Shown here: positions 18,194-26,197 of the stretch, in pieces
Layout of the letters: every line of letters starts with the position of its first letter
Numbering within the stretch: the stretch's first letter is position 1
Source of the DNA: Hyphomicrobium_A sp963812795
Lineage (GTDB): Bacteria; Pseudomonadota; Alphaproteobacteria; Rhizobiales; Hyphomicrobiaceae
DNA length: 64,000 nt
NCBI GenBank assembly: GCA_963812795.1
Contig: CAWEWG010000007.1
Location: forward strand, 620,001-684,000
Direction of reading: 5' to 3'
Translations under genes and position numbers: made by a program
The notes under the pieces: generated by a model
Seen by the model: only the letters and a program-made list of their open reading frames with translations
What the model was told of the DNA's origin: nothing
Database searches by the model: none

Positions 18194-19263
18194 ACGCCGG
18201 GCTGGTCTCTATCCGGTTGAGCTGGTAGGTGTGCGCCAGCCAGCGATAGCCGTCGCCGCAGGCGCTCGACATAGCCGATCGACGGGAACGGCATGTGATA
18301 GCCGCTGACCGGCATGCGCTCGGCGGCCGCCAACTCGTAGATGCGCCGCCGCGTCGCCGCGCCCTGCTCCTTGTCGACGTCGAACGAGCAATGCCAATCG
18401 GGCCGCGCCAGCGACGCGACTTGGTGATGCGCGCAGTCGCCCCAGAACAGCATGCGCTTGCCGTCGCTCTCGATGTCGAAGGCGAGGTGCCCCGGCGTAT
18501 GGCCGTACGCCTCGCGCGCGCGGATGCCCGGCACTACCTCGTCGCCCGGCTTGAGGAAGGTGATCTTCTCGGCGAGCGGCACGACGTTGGCGCGGAACAG
18601 CGAAGCGAGCTTTTCGACTTCGCCGGTGAATTTGCCTTCCGGCGCCCAGAAGTCGTACTCGGTGGCGCCGATGACGTAGCGGGCGTTGGGGAACAGCGGC
18701 TTGCCGTCCTCCATGACGCCGCCGACGTGGTCGGGGTGGCCATGCGACAGCACGACGACGTCGATCTGCTCGGGCGTTATGCCGGAGTCGGCGAGCTGTG
18801 TCGCCAGCCAGCCGCCGCCTGGCCGCGGCACGAAGCCCTTGGCGCCGTTGCCGGTGTCGAAGATGATGAGTTGCTTGCCGGTGTTGACGATCATCGGCGT
18901 GAAGCCGGGCTGATACTTGTCCGGCGGCAGAAGGTTGTCGCGCATCAGTTGCTCGACCTCGGCCTGCGAGGCGTTGCCGCCGACGATGGGGAACGGCCCG
19001 GGGATGAACGCGTCCGAATCCGACGTCATGGTCAGCTCGAACGCACCGAGCTTGAAGCGGCACCAGGTCGGCTGCTTGGCGCCGAGCAGAGCCCCGGTGG
19101 CGTTTGCGGGCGGGGCAACCAGCAGGGCGGGAATTCCCGACAGCAAGGGTGCCGCCGCCAGGGCGGCGGTCGAACCCAGCAAACGCCGGCGGCTGAGGCC
19201 GGGTTCTGCCGCGGTCGGCGCGGTTTGCATATTGCCGTTCTGCTGCGTTGCCACTGCGTCCAT
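18130..19263 (-). CDS. Exported MBL-fold metallo-hydrolase
   Basis: A metallo-beta-lactamase-fold hydrolase with a twin-arginine leader: SRRRLLG near residues 24-30, followed by an Ala-rich hydrophobic stretch, so it should be folded with its metals before export. The zinc motif HGHPDH and the later GHTPGH and GDCAHH supply the binuclear metal ligands. The preceding FDTGNGAKG is the usual strand-turn. The last 40-odd residues probably shift frame near 18265; the alternative frame gives YRWLAHTYQLNRIETSPAST, which looks more like a real C-terminus. It resembles lactonase-type members, but the substrate is unknown. It is divergent from the AraC regulator, which may control it. Confidence 0.8.
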   Translation of the reverse strand: MDAVATQQNGNMQTAPTAAEPGLSRRRLLGSTAALAAAPLLSGIPALLVAPPANATGALLGAKQPTWCRFKLGAFELTMTSDSDAFIPGPFPIVGGNASQAEVEQLMRDNLLPPDKYQPGFTPMIVNTGKQLIIFDTGNGAKGFVPRPGGGWLATQLADSGITPEQIDVVVLSHGHPDHVGGVMEDGKPLFPNARYVIGATEYDFWAPEGKFTGEVEKLASLFRANVVPLAEKITFLKPGDEVVPGIRAREAYGHTPGHLAFDIESDGKRMLFWGDCAHHQVASLARPDWHCSFDVDKEQGAATRRRIYELAAAERMPVSGYHMPFPSIGYVERLRRRLSLAGAHLPAQPDRDQPGVYVASLSRSAMQCVELGLLIG

Positions 19264-19304
19264 CCTCTGCGACCCTCAGACATCGACCTGACGGGAGCCT
19301 ATGG

Positions 19305-20077
19305 ATGACGGGTCCGAGCCGCTTGAACGAACGTGCTGCGCTTGGGCGTCCATCGCTCTGGCACGTCGATGACGGTTGGGCGCTATTCGCCGGGCCGCTG
19401 CAGCACAACGACAGCCATGCGCACAGTACCGCTGTGTTTCTTGCCGGCCTCTACGGCACCTTTCGCTTGCGCATCGCCGACGGCCGCGTGGCTCTCGTGT
19501 CGCAGCGCCGTCATCCGCGCCGGCACACCGTACGAGTTCGACGTCGGCGGCGATCCGCTGGGCGTGTTCTATCTGGAGCCCGAGCGTTGCCGGTGCCGAC
19601 GCGTTGGCCCCGCTTGTCGCCGGCGCGCATGAGGTCGACGGCGCGCTGGTCGGTCATGCCGATGCCCCGTTGCTGCGCTCTGCCTTCGAGCAGCGTTTGC
19701 GACCAGGCCGGGACGATTTGCGCGCCGAGGTCGGCGATATCGTGGCCCATGCCAAGCGCAGATCACGACGTATCATCGACGTTCGCATCTCCCGCTCCGT
19801 CGAGGCATTGCAAGCGGCAACCGATGCGGTCTCGGTGAGCGAGGCCGCGGCCGCCGCGGGGCTATCGGCATCGCGCTTCCAGCATCTGTTCACACGCGAG
19901 GTCGGGCGTGCCGTTCCGCCGCTATCGGGCGTGGCACCGCTTGCGTGCCGCCATCCGCGAGGTCGTCGGCGGCAGCAGCCTCACCGCCGCTGCGCACGCC
20001 GCCGGGTTTGCCGACCAGGCGCATTTCACGCGCTCCTTCCGCCGCACTTTCGGTGCGCCGCCCTCACGCGGCCTATA
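19305..20077 (+). pseudogene. AraC-family transcriptional regulator, frameshifted
   Basis: An AraC-type regulator of about 257 residues. The N-terminal cupin-like sensing part reads WHVDDGWALFAGPLQHNDSH. The C-terminal double helix-turn-helix is recognisable from SVSEAAAAAGLSASRFQHLF and, in the last frame, AHAAGFADQAHFTRSFRRTF before the TAG at 20075. Frames change near 19500, 19590 and 19915. The ATG at 19305 is used since GGGAG lies seven bases upstream. It is divergent from the exported metallo-hydrolase 41 bases away, a layout that often means the regulator controls its neighbour. Confidence 0.78.
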
Positions 20078-20190
20078 GCGCTGCATCGTAGCGATACCCC
20101 TTTTGCTCAGTATCTCGATTATTCGATTGCCGCGCGCTGCGCCGGCTGCTTGGATCGGGGCGCGACCAATCCGTTGCAGGGAGCGGATCA

Positions 20191-20502
20191 ATGAATTTGC
20201 GTGGTGTGCGTACGGCAATTGCCGCCGTGATCGTGGTGGCCTCGATGCAGCCGGCGATTTCGGCCGAATGGTGGATGCTGCAGAACACCGACGATGGCCG
20301 CCAGTGCGGCCCGCCTCTCGAAGCGGACGGCGTCGTGCTGACCCCCGACGAGATCCTCAAGCGCTTCGAAGAGTGCAAGCTGATGGACGAGACGCCATCG
20401 CTGGAGCTCAACAACGTGATGGTCGCCTGCGAGGGCAACCTCAATCAGGTCTTCATTTTCACGAAGACCAAAGAGAGCTGCGAGGCGCTCGCCAAGGAGT
20501 GA
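20191..20502 (+). CDS. Exported hypothetical protein
   Basis: A 103-residue protein with a signal peptide (basic start MNLRGVRT, hydrophobic run IAAVIVVASM, cleavage after the ISA near residue 24). The mature part has four cysteines, enough for two disulphides, and begins EWWMLQNTDDGRQCGPP. GGGAGCGGATCA precedes the ATG. The frame is intact, unlike its neighbours on both sides. No family is recognised. Confidence 0.7.
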   Translation: MNLRGVRTAIAAVIVVASMQPAISAEWWMLQNTDDGRQCGPPLEADGVVLTPDEILKRFEECKLMDETPSLELNNVMVACEGNLNQVFIFTKTKESCEALAKE

Positions 20503-20564
20503 GCCGGGAAGCTCACAATTCTTGCCTCGTTGCGCACGCGACCGTCGACCGCCGCGATTCCGGG

Positions 20565-21008
20565 TCACCTGGGAGGCTCGCCAGGACCGTGCTCGTTGGC
20601 GATCAGCTCCTCCAGCCAGAGCGATTTGCCGTCTGCTGTCGCAATGCGCCTCGATTGACTGGGCCCCGTGAGGTTGCACACCTGCGGATGATAGAACACG
20701 TCGCGGCCACTCTTGGCGCGGATGGCGTAGAACAGATACCGCCTGCCCCGTTCGAAGTAGAACTCACAGTCGATCTCAGCGTAGACATCCATTAAACGCA
20801 CGCTGCGCGGCAAAGAGCCTTTCCAAATGCGGTCCGGCTCGACGACCCACGTGTGCCGTTCCGCGGCGGCGACGGTTCCGATGAACACGTACTGCGCGCG
20901 ATCAAATCCTTCCTGCGGGCTGATGTTTTCGCACCGGCATCCGGCGGCGACCTCCGACCCCCAGGCCAGAAGGATAGCTGCGATGGCGAAGGGGCGGAAC
21001 AGTGCCAA
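20565..21008 (-). CDS. Exported NTR/TIMP-like protein, TTG start
   Basis: A 147-residue exported protein. The TTG at 21008 is used because GAGGAGGA lies seven bases upstream and a signal peptide starts there (LFRPFAIAAILLAWGSEVAA). The mature N-terminus GCRCENISP, then VFIGTVAAAE, an IWKGS segment, CEFYFERGRRYLFYA and a late CNLTG, follow the pattern of bacterial proteins with a tissue-inhibitor-of-metalloproteinase-like (NTR) fold, where an N-terminal C-x-C pairs with downstream cysteines. What it binds or inhibits is unknown. It is divergent from glyQ. Confidence 0.65.
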   Translation of the reverse strand: MALFRPFAIAAILLAWGSEVAAGCRCENISPQEGFDRAQYVFIGTVAAAERHTWVVEPDRIWKGSLPRSVRLMDVYAEIDCEFYFERGRRYLFYAIRAKSGRDVFYHPQVCNLTGPSQSRRIATADGKSLWLEELIANEHGPGEPPR

Positions 21009-21165
21009 CAGATCCTCCTCGCTTAGTTGGTCGGCTCCACATCGCCTGATCGGAATTCGACGCTTGGGGAGCGTAGGCGTCGAAGGTGGCACGAGATCGG
21101 CGCGGGTGACAGAGGCGCTGATGCAGGTATAGTGCGGCCGAATTCGCAAAGGCCGCACGCCACCC

Positions 21166-22126
21166 ATGCCGACCAGCACCGCCACCAAATCCGCCCGCGC
21201 GTCCGCCACCGACGTGGCGCCCCTGCATCCGGGCAAGTCGTTTCAGGATCTCATCTTCGCCCTGCAGCGCTTTTGGGCCGAGCAGGGCTGCGTCGTGCTG
21301 CAGCCGTACGACATGGAGGTCGGCGCCGGCACCTTCCATCCGGCGACGACGCTGCGCGCGCTCGGCCCGAAGCCTTGGAACGCCTGCTACGTGCAACCTT
21401 CGCGGCGGCCGAAGGACGGCCGCTACGGCGAGAACCCCAACCGCCTGCAGCACTACTATCAGCTGCAGGTGATCATGAAGCCGGCGCCGGCCGACATGCA
21501 GGACCTCTATCTCGAGAGCCTGCGCCGCATCGGCCTCAATCGCCGAGCTGCACGACATCCGCTTCGTCGAGGACGACTGGGAGAGCCCGACGCTGGGCGC
21601 CTGGGGCCTCGGCTGGGAGGTGTGGTGCGACGGCATGGAGGTGACGCAGTTCACCTACTTCCAGCAGGTGGGGGGCTTCGACTGCGAGGTCGTGTCGGCC
21701 GAGATCACCTATGGCCTCGAACGCCTCGCCATGTACGTCCAGGGCGTCGACCGCGTGTTCGATCTGTCATTCAACGGCCGGTCGGATGCGCGCAAGCTGT
21801 CCTACGGCGAAGTGTTCCTGCAGGCCGAGCAGGAGTTCTCGCGCTTCAACTTCGAGCACGCCGATACCGCGCTGCTGCTGCAGCACTTCAACGACGCCGA
21901 GAAGGAGTGCAAGGCGCTGCTCGAAAAGGGCGCCACGCCTGAGGGACGGCATTTGCTGGCGCTGCCGGCCTACGATCAGTGCATCAAGGCTTCGCACGTG
22001 TTCAACCTGCTCGATGCACGCGGCGTCATTTCCGTCACCGAGCGGCAAAGCTACATTCTGCGCGTGCGCGAGCTGGCCAAGGCCTGCTGCGCGGCTTGGC
22101 TCAAAACGGAAGGCGGCGGGGTATAG
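21166..22126 (+). CDS. glyQ: Glycine--tRNA ligase alpha subunit (one frameshift)
   Basis: The catalytic subunit of the alpha2-beta2 glycyl-tRNA synthetase. Class II motifs are clear: FQDLIFALQRFWAEQGCVV, GAGTFHPATTLRALGPKPW, YVQPSRRPKDGRYGENPNR, and after the shift RFVEDDWESPTLGAWGLGWE and TQFTYFQQVGG. One extra base near 21543, in AATCGCCGAG, moves the frame; without it the protein would be about 319 residues, normal for GlyQ. The gene is essential, so an assembly error is likely. Its beta-subunit gene glyS lies 1 kb downstream, separated by two small genes. Confidence 0.95.
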
Positions 22127-22206
22127 CGCGCGCTGACGCTATCCAGAAGGACACCATGGTGTTTGGGAGCTGACGCCGGCATAGCTGGACGCACAAGGAG
22201 CTAGAC

Positions 22207-22419
22207 ATGATCTCACCGACGGCTATCGGCGCGCTCGCCATTGCCATCCCCGCCATCTTCATCGCCTACGTCGCATTCTTCTGGCGCCGCCGGCCGATTT
22301 TCTGGCTCGTCGTCGCGCTGCTTGCCGTCGGCCTCGGCTATCTCGGCACCACCGGCGCTCTGCACGAGATCGGCGCCATGGTTTGGGGCGAGGCAGAAAT
22401 GATCGAGCAGGGGCGCTAG
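22207..22419 (+). CDS. Small two-span membrane protein
   Basis: A 70-residue protein with two hydrophobic segments (about residues 6-25 and 30-50) joined by a basic FWRRRP loop that should face the cytoplasm. AAGGAG sits seven bases before the ATG. It lies between glyQ and the next hypothetical gene, with four bases to the latter, so it is probably part of a glyQ-glyS transcript. No function is known; its acidic tail is short. Confidence 0.65.
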   Translation: MISPTAIGALAIAIPAIFIAYVAFFWRRRPIFWLVVALLAVGLGYLGTTGALHEIGAMVWGEAEMIEQGR

Positions 22420-22422
22420 GCA

Positions 22423-22984
22423 ATGGCGCTCGTTCCCCACACGGGCAACGAGGCGCCGTCCCAGGACAAGCTGCTGCCTATCAAGCCGCGGCTGGTGTCG
22501 TGGACGTCGCGCATCTGGCGCGAGAGCCCGGCGCGCGCCATCCCGCTGTTCAAGATCGACGCGCGCTTGGAAGTGCGCGACATCGACGACCGCGCGCCTG
22601 CAGGACGCGCTGCGTCCGTACGCGGCGCAATTGCAGAAGATCGCCATCTACGTGCTGCACCCGGAAGAGTCGCCGCGCCTCGCGCCGTGGGCGGTCGGCC
22701 GCTTGGATGTCGACCAGAAAAGCGCGTTCATGTTCTTCCACGATTTTCTCGGCGCGCCCAACGGCATGCTGATGCTCAACCTGATGCAGACGGCGGGCGC
22801 CCAGACCGACATCATCATCTCGCTGATGCCGATGACCATCGAGCCGCAGCGCCTGCTCTTCGCCGTCGCCGACTACGATTTCGGCCTGCACGGCCGCATC
22901 GCGCTAGTTCACAAAGGTGTGCACCACTTGTTCCCTCCCCCCTTGCGGGGGAGGGATAGGGTGGGGGGTGTCCACAACATCTGA
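22423..22984 (+). CDS. Hypothetical protein between glyQ and glyS (one frameshift)
   Basis: The first frame gives QDKLLPIKPRLVSWTSRIWR and FKIDARLEVRDIDDRA; a shift near 22596 continues with LQDALRPYAAQLQKIAIYVL, DQKSAFMFFHDFLGAPNGML and RLLFAVADYDFGLHGR. It looks like a soluble alpha/beta protein of about 187 residues. No family is recognised. The last 25 residues, including FPPPLRGRDRVGG, come from a palindromic repeat at 22933-23031 that carries the stop codon, so the original C-terminus may have been replaced. It starts four bases after the small membrane protein gene. Confidence 0.6.
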
Positions 22985-23031
22985 CGCGGTGCACCACCCC
23001 CTCCCCGTCCCTCCCCCATCGAGGGGGAGGG
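22933..23031. repeat. Palindromic intergenic repeat, two inverted hairpin units
   Basis: Two similar units face each other. The left unit is a hairpin of CCCTCCCCC against GGGGGAGGG (22933-22955) followed by GGGTGGGGGGTG. The right unit is the inverted version, CACCACCCCCTCCCC then CCCTCCCCC against GGGGGAGGG up to 23031. The arrangement resembles BIME/REP-type elements. It covers the 3-prime end of the gene at 22423 and part of the glyS leader. Confidence 0.75.
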
Positions 23032-23113
23032 AGAGAGAGGTGCCGCAAGCGGCATTGCTGGGGTTAGCCCGATCACGTATGTGTTCGCCTCCCTCTGACT
23101 CCTGAGACGCCCC

Positions 23114-25275
23114 ATGTCTGAGCTGCTGCTCGAGCTGTTTTCCGAAGAGATCCCCGCACGCCTGCAGACGCGCGCCGCCGACGACCTGCGCCGGCTGATG
23201 GTCGACGGCCTGAAAGCCAAGGGTCTCGAGGTGGGCGAGGCGCGCAGCTTTGCGACGCCGCGCCGGCTGGCGCTGGTCATCGAGGACGTGCCGAAGAAGT
23301 CGCCGGCCGTGTCGGAAGAGAAGAAGGGGCCGCGCGTCGGCGCGCCCGAGCAGGCGCTCGCCGGCTTTCTCAAGGGTGCCGGCCTCAAGTCGATCGACGA
23401 GGCGCAAATCGTCAAGGACGAGAAGAAGGGCGACTTCTACGTCGCCCGCATCAACAAGCCGGGCCGCGCCGCCGGCGAGATCGTCAACGAGGTGCTGCGC
23501 GAGACGATCGTGAATTTCCCCTGGCCGAAGACGATGCGCTTCAACGCCAAGCTCGACAACGGCGCCGAGTTGCGCTGGATCCGCCCGCTGCATTCGATCG
23601 TGCTGCTGCTCGACGGCAAGGTGGTGGCGTTCGAGATCGCCGGCATCAAGGCGGGCAAGGAAACGCGCGGTCACCGCTTCCTCGGCAACGAGCCGTTCAA
23701 GGTGACGGGCTTCGCCGACTACGAGAAGCAATTGAAGCAGCACAAGGTCGTGCTCGATTCCGCCACGCGTGCGGCGAGCATCAACGAAGGCGCGCATGCA
23801 CTCGCCAAGGACGCGCACCTGACGCTGGTCGAGGACGATGCGCTCGCCGCCGAGAATGCCGGCCTCACCGAATGGCCGACCGTGCTCATGGGCGAGTTCG
23901 ACAAGTCGTTTCTCGCCGTGCCGGCCGAGTGCCTGACGACGTCGATGAAGACGCACCAGAAATGCTTCTCGCTGCGCCACGGCAAGAAGCTGTCGAACCA
24001 CTTCCTCTTGGTCACCAACCTCAAGGCCAAGGACGGCGGCAAGACCATCGTCGCCGGCAACGAGAAGGTCATCGCCGCGCGCTTGTCCGACGCCAAGTTC
24101 TTCTGGGAGCAGGATCTCAAGAAGAAGCTGGAGATCATGCGCGACGAGCTGAAGGGCATCACCTTCCACGAGAAGCTCGGCACGCAGTTCGAGCGCGCCG
24201 AACGCGTCAAGGAGCTGGCCCGGCAGATCGCCACCTCGCAGGAGCTGTGCGAAGCGGCGCTGGCGCAACGCGCCGCCGAGCTGGCCAAGGCCGATCTGGT
24301 ATCGGGCATGGTCGGTGAGTTCCCCGAGCTGCAAGGCCTCATGGGGCGCTACTACGCGGAAGCCGAGCACATGAATCCGGCCATCGCGCGCGCCATCGAG
24401 CTGCACTACAAGCCGAAGGGTCCGACGGATTCAGTTCCTTTGGAGAGCGAGGGCGACGGCGCCGCGGTCGCCGTGGCGCTGGCCGACAAGCTCGACATGC
24501 TGGTCGGCTTCTGGGCCATCGGCGAGAAGCCGACCGGCTCCGGCGATCCCTACCAGCTCCGCCGCGCCGCGTTGGGCGTCATCCGCCTCGTCATCGAGAA
24601 CGACCTGCGCATGCCGCTTGAGCCTGGAAGGTCATTCGCGCGCTCTGCAGGGCGAAGCTACGGTTCGTTCGCTGACGTTGCAAGGCAGTCGAGCCTGGAA
24701 CAAGGGCTCCGAGCTTGACAAGCGAAAGCGCGGCAATCTACGAGTACACGCGCCGATCTCCTCGCGTTCTTCGCCGAGCGGCTGAAGGTCTACCTGCGCG
24801 ACAAGGGCGCGCGCCACGATCTGATCGACGCCATCTTCTCGCTGCCCGGCCAGGACGACCTGGCGCTCATCGTCAAGCGCGTCGAGGCGCTGACCGAGTT
24901 CCTGAAGACCGACGACGGCGCCAACCTGCTGGCCGGCGTCAAGCGCGCGCAGAACATCCTCACCATCGAGGAGAAGAAGGACAAGGTAAGCCACGCCGGC
25001 GACGTCGACGCGGCGCTGCTGCAGGCGGAGGAGGAGAAGGCGCTCGCCGCCGCCATCGATAAGGTGAAGGCCGACACCGTCGCCGCGCTCAACGTCGAAA
25101 ACTTCGCCGGCTCCATGCGGGCGCTGGCCGAGCTGCGCGCGCCGGTCGACGCTTTCTTCGACAAGGTGACGTCAACGCCGACGATGCGGCGCTGCGCCAA
25201 AACCGCCTGCATCTGCTGTCGCAGATCCGCGCCGCCACCCTCAACGTCGCCGACTTCACCAAAATCGCCGGCTGA
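23114..25275 (+). CDS. glyS: Glycine--tRNA ligase beta subunit (frameshifted near C-terminus)
   Basis: The tRNA-binding subunit of glycyl-tRNA synthetase, about 720 residues when joined. The opening LLLELFSEEIPARLQ and internal GHRFLGNEPF and TGSGDPYQLRRAALGVIR are typical. The N-terminal 510 residues are in one frame. After NDLRMPLE the frame runs into a stop at 24718 and coding-like sequence continues in other frames: DLLAFFAERLKVYLRDKGAR from about 24750 and, after a second shift near 25170, QNRLHLLSQIRAATLNVADF before the TGA at 25273. The C-terminal part is the anticodon-binding domain. Errors are the likely explanation for an essential gene. Confidence 0.92.
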
Positions 25276-25293
25276 CGCGGCGCGCGCAATAGA

Positions 25294-25431
25294 TGTCATC
25301 CTCGGGCTTGTCCCGAGGAACCACCCCTCGTCTTACTCCGTGACTTGATTGCCGGTTGCAGCGGTGCAGCACACGCCTCATCGCCAGAGCTTGCTGAACC
25401 ATGGGTCCTCGGGACAAGCCCGAGGATGACA
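25294..25431. repeat. Intergenic element bounded by a perfect 26-base inverted repeat
   Basis: The 26 bases at 25294-25319, starting TGTCATCCTCGGGCTTG, are the exact reverse complement of 25406-25431. Each arm is itself nearly palindromic (CCTCGGGCTTGTCCCGAGG), so each can form its own hairpin as well as pair with the other. The 86 bases between contain no gene. Similar CTCGGG-type palindromes are widespread in alphaproteobacterial intergenic DNA. It lies between glyS and the GGCT gene. Confidence 0.8.
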
Positions 25432-25549
25432 GGGGAAGTCCGATGCAACGTTGTCCCCATCGTCCCGGACGGGTGGCTGCGCCATGACGCCGGCATGACG
25501 TAGAATGCGCCAACGTCGACCTGTGGGACGACGGTTTCAAGAGGCCCGC

Positions 25550-25972
25550 GTGAGCCAAGACACGACGCGATATCTGTTCGTCTACGGCACGCTGATGAGC
25601 GGCGCGCGCAGTGCGCTCGGCACGCAGCAGCGCCTGCGCCTGGCGCAAGAGTCCGACAGTCTCGGTCCCGCCTCGCTGCACTTTGCACGCCTCTACGATC
25701 TCGGCCGCTATCCGGGCGCCGCCGTCTCCGACGGCGAGGAGGAGATCGTGCACGGCGAGGTCGTGCTGCTGGCCGACCCGGACGCTTCGCTCGCCTGGCT
25801 CGACCCCTATGAGGGCTACGTGCACGGCGGCGGCGACCGCAACGAGTACGACCGGCTCGTGCGCCAGGTGCGCCTCGCCGGCGGCGAGACGTTCGACGCC
25901 TGGGTCTATCTTCTGCGCCGCGCGCCCGATGCAGCGCGGCGCATCGACAGCGGCCGCTGGATCAGCGGTTGA
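25550..25972 (+). CDS. Gamma-glutamylcyclotransferase-like (AIG2/GGCT) protein
   Basis: A 140-residue GGCT-fold protein. The substrate-binding YGTL motif (YLFVYGTLMSG, residues 7-17) and the later EEEIVHGEVVLLAD and LDPYEGY, which holds the catalytic Glu region, fit the family that cyclises gamma-glutamyl amines to 5-oxoproline. The GTG at 25550 with GAGG upstream is chosen; the 15 residues in frame upstream come from the repeat flank. The physiological substrate is not predictable. The next 225 bases up to the ABC-F stop hold nothing I can identify. Confidence 0.85.
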   Translation: MSQDTTRYLFVYGTLMSGARSALGTQQRLRLAQESDSLGPASLHFARLYDLGRYPGAAVSDGEEEIVHGEVVLLADPDASLAWLDPYEGYVHGGGDRNEYDRLVRQVRLAGGETFDAWVYLLRRAPDAARRIDSGRWISG

Positions 25973-26197
25973 CGCGCGCGTTCACAAATCTGTCAAGATG
26001 TTGAGAGCTGGCTGCGACCCTGAGCGGCCCTCACCGCGCAGGCACGGTCCCCGCTTATGACCGAGGCGGCCAGCTCCCACGCGTTTGGTCATACACCCGT
26101 CACGGAGCGGCCACTATTGGGGCGGGCAAAAACAAATATTCATGTGCAAATCGCGCAGATGTTACTTGATGCGAGATAGTTGGGCGAATTGCTCAGC

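Noticed and set aside
22904..24406. A 500-residue open frame on the minus strand
   Set aside because: It mirrors glyS and part of the palindromic repeat; the translation is low in sequence complexity and lacks motifs.
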